64,000 bases of DNA from Jackrogersella multiformis (Eukaryota > Ascomycota > Sordariomycetes > Xylariales > Hypoxylaceae): positions 4,084,357 through 4,148,356 of the forward strand of contig CADCXD010000005.1 of assembly GCA_902806575.1 (NCBI GenBank), written 5' to 3'. The stretch's first letter is position 1. The number at the start of each line of letters is the position of its first letter. The notes under the pieces were generated by a model that made no database searches, was not told the origin of the DNA, and saw only the letters and a list, made by a program, of their open reading frames with translations. Positions 60,059 through 64,000 of this stretch are shown piece after piece. A program made the translations under genes and the position numbers.

Positions 60059-60888
60059 ATGTTCAGACTCACCCTCGCTGCGCTGGGGCTTTTTGCCGCT
60101 CAAGCCGTGGGACAATGCAGTCGCGAAGAACTCATCGCTGCTACCGACAGCCTCCTCGCAGCGCAGACTGCGGGGACACCCGATACCGTAGCCCCCCTAG
60201 CCGACACTGTTGCCTACTTGGAATCGTTCAAGGCTGCTGATATCACGACCGGGATCCTGTCGAAACCTCTCAAGATCGACTTTAACCGCAGCCTCCACGA
60301 CACCACCCAATGCGCAACATACACCGAGATCATCGTCACCGATAAGACCCACCCGTACGTCCTAGGTACGCAGATGCGCTTCGCCGAAGGCAAGATTGTC
60401 AACATAAGCTCTCTCGTCACCGACCAGGGCGACTGGCTCTTCAATGCCACTGGCACTTTCTACTGGGCATCCCGCGAGAACTGGGACCCCATCCCAGAAG
60501 ACCAGCGCGATTCCCGCGAAGTGATCCAGGCCGCCGCTGATGCTTATGCCGACCTCTTCAACGACAAATCTGTGAAGGTGCCTTGGGGCTCCCCTTGCGC
60601 ACGATTGGAGGGAGGGGCGTATACCGGGTCGGGATCAGCCACCGACAGGTGTGACGTCGGTGTTCCTAACGGTAAGCCATAGCTTCCCCCGATAGGAATC
60701 GAATCCGACAGTTTGCTGACCTGAGATCCGCAGGTGTCTCGTTGTCGAACCGCCGCTACGTTATCGACGAGACTCTCGGTGCCGTCGACGTATTCATCGA
60801 CTTTGCGACTGTCCCGGATAGCCACGAGTTCCGAGTCGAAAAGGGGCTACTTCGCTTTGTTCACACTCTGACCGTGATGGGAAATTAG
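60059..60888 (+). CDS. Secreted DUF8021-type protein
   Basis: Exons 60059-60671 and 60734-60888 (62-bp intron) give 255 residues. The ATG at 60059 starts a signal peptide (MFRLTLAALGLFAAQAVG) followed by CSREELIAATDSLLAAQTAG. The blocks LKIDFNRSLHDTTQCATYTEI, HPYVLGTQMRF, TDQGDWLFNATGTFYW, VPWGSPCARLEGGAYTG and RRYVIDETLGAVDVFIDF with PDSHEFRVEKGLLRFVH follow the order of a widespread fungal secreted family (DUF8021) whose function is unknown. The fold is probably SnoaL/NTF2-like; this is inference. Four cysteines in the mature protein could pair. It looks complete. Confidence 0.85.
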
Positions 60889-61542
60889 TAGATCGCACGG
60901 AAAGAGTTCTGTCCTTCTTTCCGGCCGGTCACTGCAAGAGACGTATTCAGGTGACGACCACATGTGTGCAGGTAAATAGAAGTATGAAATTTTCATCGCC
61001 GTGGATTATCACAACTTTCAAAGCAATTTAGATCTAGACAACGTATTAGTTCGCTAATAACAATAAGCGAATGTTGTTGCCTACTTACAGTTTAAAGATA
61101 ATACTTACCATGGCATTGGTAACATTCGGCTCTTGGTGGACAGGAGATTATGATTAAGGTTAACTTATTAGCGGTTAACATTATGATTATTATTTTAAAG
61201 GGAGTTATTTAGATATCGTGTATGTAAAAGTGGCTCTTAGCTGCTTAACTGGGGCTGCTAAGGCAGCAAGGTAGCCAACGAAGTAAACACGAGTCAGGGG
61301 TTTCCTTTCTCTGTCAGCTATCGCCGATAATTTTGACGATAGTGACAAAATTGTGTGATAACAAGGTCTGATTCGGGATCCACCATGTTCTAGCCCCGGA
61401 ATAATAATTCATCTCACCTACTCGCTTTTCATAAAACCCTCACTACTAATTCGACTCTTCTTTTTTTCCCCTTCTCTTTCTTCCTTTCATCTATCTTCCT
61501 TCATTAATTCCGAGCGATATATCACTCTTATCGTGGGCTCCA
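60889..61542. other. Spacer with CT-rich leader
   Basis: No gene. A pyrimidine tract from about 61445 to 61505 (CTTCTTTTTTTCCCC, then CTTTCTTCC) precedes the methyltransferase ATG at 61543 and is probably its core promoter or leader. Confidence 0.5.
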
Positions 61543-62772
61543 ATGAGCCCAGCGGGTCACCCGTTGTCTCCTCCCACGCGCAGCCTTCCGCATCTCCACT
61601 CGCTAGCCACGCTAAACGGGGACCATATCTTCTCGGTCCTAGATAACCTGCATGAGCTCTATTGTCCTGTATCGTTGTCGCGGGCAGTCAGATCGCAATT
61701 TGAACTTGGAAAAGTCCACGATGATCTTCCGGCACAAGTGATCGATTCCGGTTATGTGTCTGAGGATTATGAAGATGCGGACAGCGATGAGCAGTATATA
61801 AGCTCAGGACGCACCCTTGAAGACCTTCGCGCTGATATATTCGAGCGGGATTTCGCTATACGCTGGCTGACAACCATAATTGCACGCGCGGATGAGTTGC
61901 ACCTAAGTGACGAGGATGAGCGCGAACGAATCGTAGACAGAGCTTCCTATGTGCTCGTGTCCTTCTCCAGGCCGATAGACGGGGATATCGATGAGGATGG
62001 AGGGATCACGCGCAACTTCTCCTTTAACTTGGCGTTATCTCCTACTCCGAGCTCTTCTGAGATCAACAACCCGACTTTCAACAAGAGCGTCACGATAGAC
62101 GTACGCCTCAACGACGCCCCACAAACCACCACGGATCACACCGACGTTGGTCTGCAGAGCTGGGGTGCATCTATCGTCTTTTCCGACTTGATCTGTGCAT
62201 CGCCAGCGCGGTTCGGATTCACTCGAGCTGGACTCGACTCTTCACCACGTGTAATTGAGCTTGGCGCAGGGACGGGGCTGGTTAGCATCGTGCTCGCTAA
62301 GGCGTTTCCTCGCCTTTGTATTAGCGATTCCATAATAATTGCGACCGACCACCATCCCGCGGTCCTTTCCAACCTACGCTCCAATGTTAACGTTAATCTC
62401 ACACAGGCAAACGTAAAGACATGCCCCCTTGACTGGTCTGCTCCCGTCTTGGAGGCACCTCTCGACTTCCCCGCCGACGTTCTCGTGGCCACCGACGTCA
62501 TCTACGCACCTGAGCACGCAACGTGGCTGCGCGATTGCGCCACTCGCCTGCTAGCACCCGGTGGCGCGTTTTGGCTGCTCATGACGGTGCGTCCTAACGG
62601 TCGTTTTGAAGCCGTTATCAACACCGTCGAAGCTGCCTTTCAAGGAACATGTCCCAAGGCCTCAGATGGACGATATCTCACAATCCTAAGCATGGAGAAT
62701 GTCAAAAAGCGCAACGGGATCGGGCGCGGAGATGAGAGCGGGTATAAGCTGTTTAGAATTGGGTGGAAATAG
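61543..62772 (+). CDS. Class I SAM methyltransferase, protein-lysine type (Methyltransf_16)
   Basis: Single exon, 409 residues. The N-terminal 195 residues are poorly conserved and acidic (EDYEDADSDEQYISSG). The catalytic domain starts with VGLQSWGASIVFSDLI, the family's entry motif for picking up the SAM-binding fold, then motif I VIELGAGTGLVSIVLAK near residue 236, an acidic strand IIATDHHPAVLSNL, and ADVLVATDVIYAPEHATWL, the D/E-x-x-Y-like post-motif. It ends GYKLFRIGWK. This arrangement fits the METTL21/EFM-type lysine methyltransferases that modify elongation factors or chaperones; the substrate cannot be told from sequence. Confidence 0.87.
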   Translation: MSPAGHPLSPPTRSLPHLHSLATLNGDHIFSVLDNLHELYCPVSLSRAVRSQFELGKVHDDLPAQVIDSGYVSEDYEDADSDEQYISSGRTLEDLRADIFERDFAIRWLTTIIARADELHLSDEDERERIVDRASYVLVSFSRPIDGDIDEDGGITRNFSFNLALSPTPSSSEINNPTFNKSVTIDVRLNDAPQTTTDHTDVGLQSWGASIVFSDLICASPARFGFTRAGLDSSPRVIELGAGTGLVSIVLAKAFPRLCISDSIIIATDHHPAVLSNLRSNVNVNLTQANVKTCPLDWSAPVLEAPLDFPADVLVATDVIYAPEHATWLRDCATRLLAPGGAFWLLMTVRPNGRFEAVINTVEAAFQGTCPKASDGRYLTILSMENVKKRNGIGRGDESGYKLFRIGWK

Positions 62773-63302
62773 ATTAAATGATAAACTAGAAATTAGAGCT
62801 TGAGGGGTGATAGAGACATAATGCTAGAGTATAGATCATACAGGATAAAGACGTCCATGACACACCAGCTGGGTTAATTTGTGAAATATACCTAACTTGG
62901 ATGTGGCGCACCGTCCTGCAGGTATCCTAATTAATTAAGGGGTATCTTTAGGGCCGCCTGCGCCACAACACATAGGTGGATGGGGTGGTTACTCCGAGTG
63001 CCTCTTTTCTCTTTGAAACGACTCTTCTTAGGTAGTTTCCCATCGCCTACGAGTTTTTCTATCATGTGTTTCCCTTTACCAGGATGATAAACCAGCCGCT
63101 GTATTAGTACTCGGAAAAAACGTAAGTAAAGATAACGATGGTATGGACTTTTTGACAGGCGTGAATAAGAGACAGAACAGATAAAACCAATTATTACTAT
63201 ACGTGCTATAAAATCTCACATCTAACCTACGACTAATAATTAATATATTCATTGATCTATTAATATAAATCATTACACATTTCTTGCGTTGCAGGCCGAA
63301 GA
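62773..63302. other. Spacer between convergent genes
   Basis: No gene. A/T-rich toward the right; a CCTAATTAATTAAGG palindrome lies near 62926-62940. Confidence 0.5.
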
Positions 63303-63933
63303 TCAATCTGCCCGCTTAACGCAAAAGGGATTTGGCGTGAAGATGCCGTATGGGTCGACTGTCTTCCTGATCCGCTGCAGCTTCTCGTACTTAGCCCGGT
63401 CCTCAAAGTAGCTATTCCAGACAGCATCCAAGTCCCAATTGCCGTACGAGCCCCACAGCACGCGGCGGTCCTCCTTCGAGAAGACGCCGCTGGGCCCGAT
63501 AGCCTCTTCGTCGTTGACCTTCTGCCAGTCCTTGGCCCGCGCCTTGCTTTTTTCGGTGTGGAAACAGTCCAGTACACACCCAATAGTCGTGTCGCGCCAG
63601 CTGAACGCTGTTCTGTTACCCGCGTTCCTGCTTAACATGGAGTTCTTGCCGCCGACGCCTTGCAGCTGCGCGGACAGCCAGCACTTATTGTGGTCCGGCC
63701 GGACAATGTCGTCTATACGGCCGACAACCCACGAGGCCCAGCCATCCTTGGCGAGGGTGCGCGAGCGAGTCGTATACATCCGCTTTTCGTATGGGTGTTC
63801 GAACTCGCACATTGCGGAAAATCCAGTCACCTGTGACCTGAGACATAGGTTTCTCCTCGACGTCATTGTCCCCAGGATGCGATCGAACCACGACATGTCG
63901 CACACGTCGCCGCTCGAACGGAACGCACACAGG
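63303..63933 (-). pseudogene. FAD-linked oxidase (berberine-bridge-type) C-terminal fragment, truncated by the telomere
   Basis: The minus-strand frame is open from the telomeric junction (about 63933) to the stop at 63303-63305, about 209 codons. Its end, WNSYFEDRAKYEKLQRIRK then TVDPYGIFTPNPFCV, is the BBE domain that closes FAD-linked oxidoreductases of the PCMH family; the preceding WASWVVGRIDDI and WGSYGNWDLDAVW blocks also fit. The FAD-binding N-terminal half is absent. Read upstream, the frame runs into the repeat, where a TAA appears at once. The first ATG inside is at 63896. It therefore looks like a gene cut by chromosome-end formation, unless the window assembly is chimeric. Flavin binding would be lost. 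Confidence 0.75.
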
Positions 63934-64000
63934 TTAGGTTAGGTTAGGTTAGGTTAGGTTAGGGTTAGGGTTAGGTTAGGGTTAGGGTTAGGTTAGGTTA
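63932..64000 (+). repeat. Telomeric repeat, mixed TTAGG and TTAGGG units
   Basis: From 63932 to the last base the sequence is only TTAGG and TTAGGG units: about six of TTAGG first, then an alternating mix. The G-rich strand reads 5' to 3' toward the right end, the correct orientation for a right chromosome end. Fungal telomeres are usually TTAGGG; the five-base units may be real variants near the junction or homopolymer errors from long-read sequencing. Confidence 0.85.

Noticed and set aside
57391..62772. Secondary-metabolite cluster around the flavin monooxygenase and methyltransferase
   Set aside because: No polyketide synthase, peptide synthetase, terpene cyclase or prenyltransferase is nearby, and the methyltransferase is of the protein-lysine type.

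Overview
The window reads as the right end of a chromosome from a filamentous ascomycete (Pezizomycotina; I cannot place it lower with confidence). Evidence: genes with many short introns of about 45 to 115 bp (GT donors, CTAAC/CTGAC-like branch sites, AG acceptors); fungal-only families (DUF6536, HET, Zn2Cys6, DUF8021); a block almost wholly A/T with the signature of repeat-induced point mutation (RIP); and a G-rich telomeric repeat at the last 69 bases, pointing off the right end. No bacterial features, CRISPR arrays, rRNA or convincing tRNA genes were seen.

Layout. 0-7 kb: a DUF6536 multi-pass membrane protein gene carrying an in-frame TAG, a PLP aminotransferase, and a probable GPI-anchored secreted protein. 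7.7-13.4 kb: a Zn2Cys6 regulator head-to-head with a 2-oxoglutarate/Fe(II) oxygenase, then a BAR-domain protein. 14.7 kb: a 131-bp foldback element with a 5-bp target duplication. 17-24 kb: secreted 5'-nucleotidase, cyclin H (TFIIH kinase cyclin), and a nine-exon Unc93-like transporter. 25-31 kb: a peroxisomal fructosyl-amino-acid oxidase (amadoriase), an amino-acid permease and a two-domain fasciclin GPI protein. 31-35.4 kb: gene-poor DNA with gene relics, the clearest a ThuA-domain pseudogene broken by several frameshifts. 35.45-43.03 kb: a RIP-ruined retroelement-like block bounded by direct repeats of about 143 bp, with a second pair of about 275-bp direct repeats inside. 43.5-56.3 kb: GH36 alpha-galactosidase, amidase, HET-domain protein, DHA2-type MFS transporter and a cysteine-synthase-like/rhodanese fusion. 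57-64 kb: FAD monooxygenase, secreted DUF8021 protein, class I methyltransferase, and the C-terminal half of a FAD-linked (BBE) oxidase whose 5' end is replaced by telomeric repeat.

How it fits together. This is accessory, end-of-chromosome sequence: nutrient-scavenging enzymes (5'-nucleotidase, alpha-galactosidase, amidase, amadoriase plus permease), defence or self-recognition (HET, efflux), surface proteins, and decaying genes and transposons. A few housekeeping genes (cyclin H, BAR protein) are embedded. No biosynthetic gene cluster with a backbone enzyme was found. Spacers nearly everywhere carry variants of a short palindrome, TACCTAGGTA, that is absent from the coding exons examined. 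Exon joins given below were worked out by hand; for nearly all, the summed exon lengths are a multiple of three and the joined reading frame matches family expectation.
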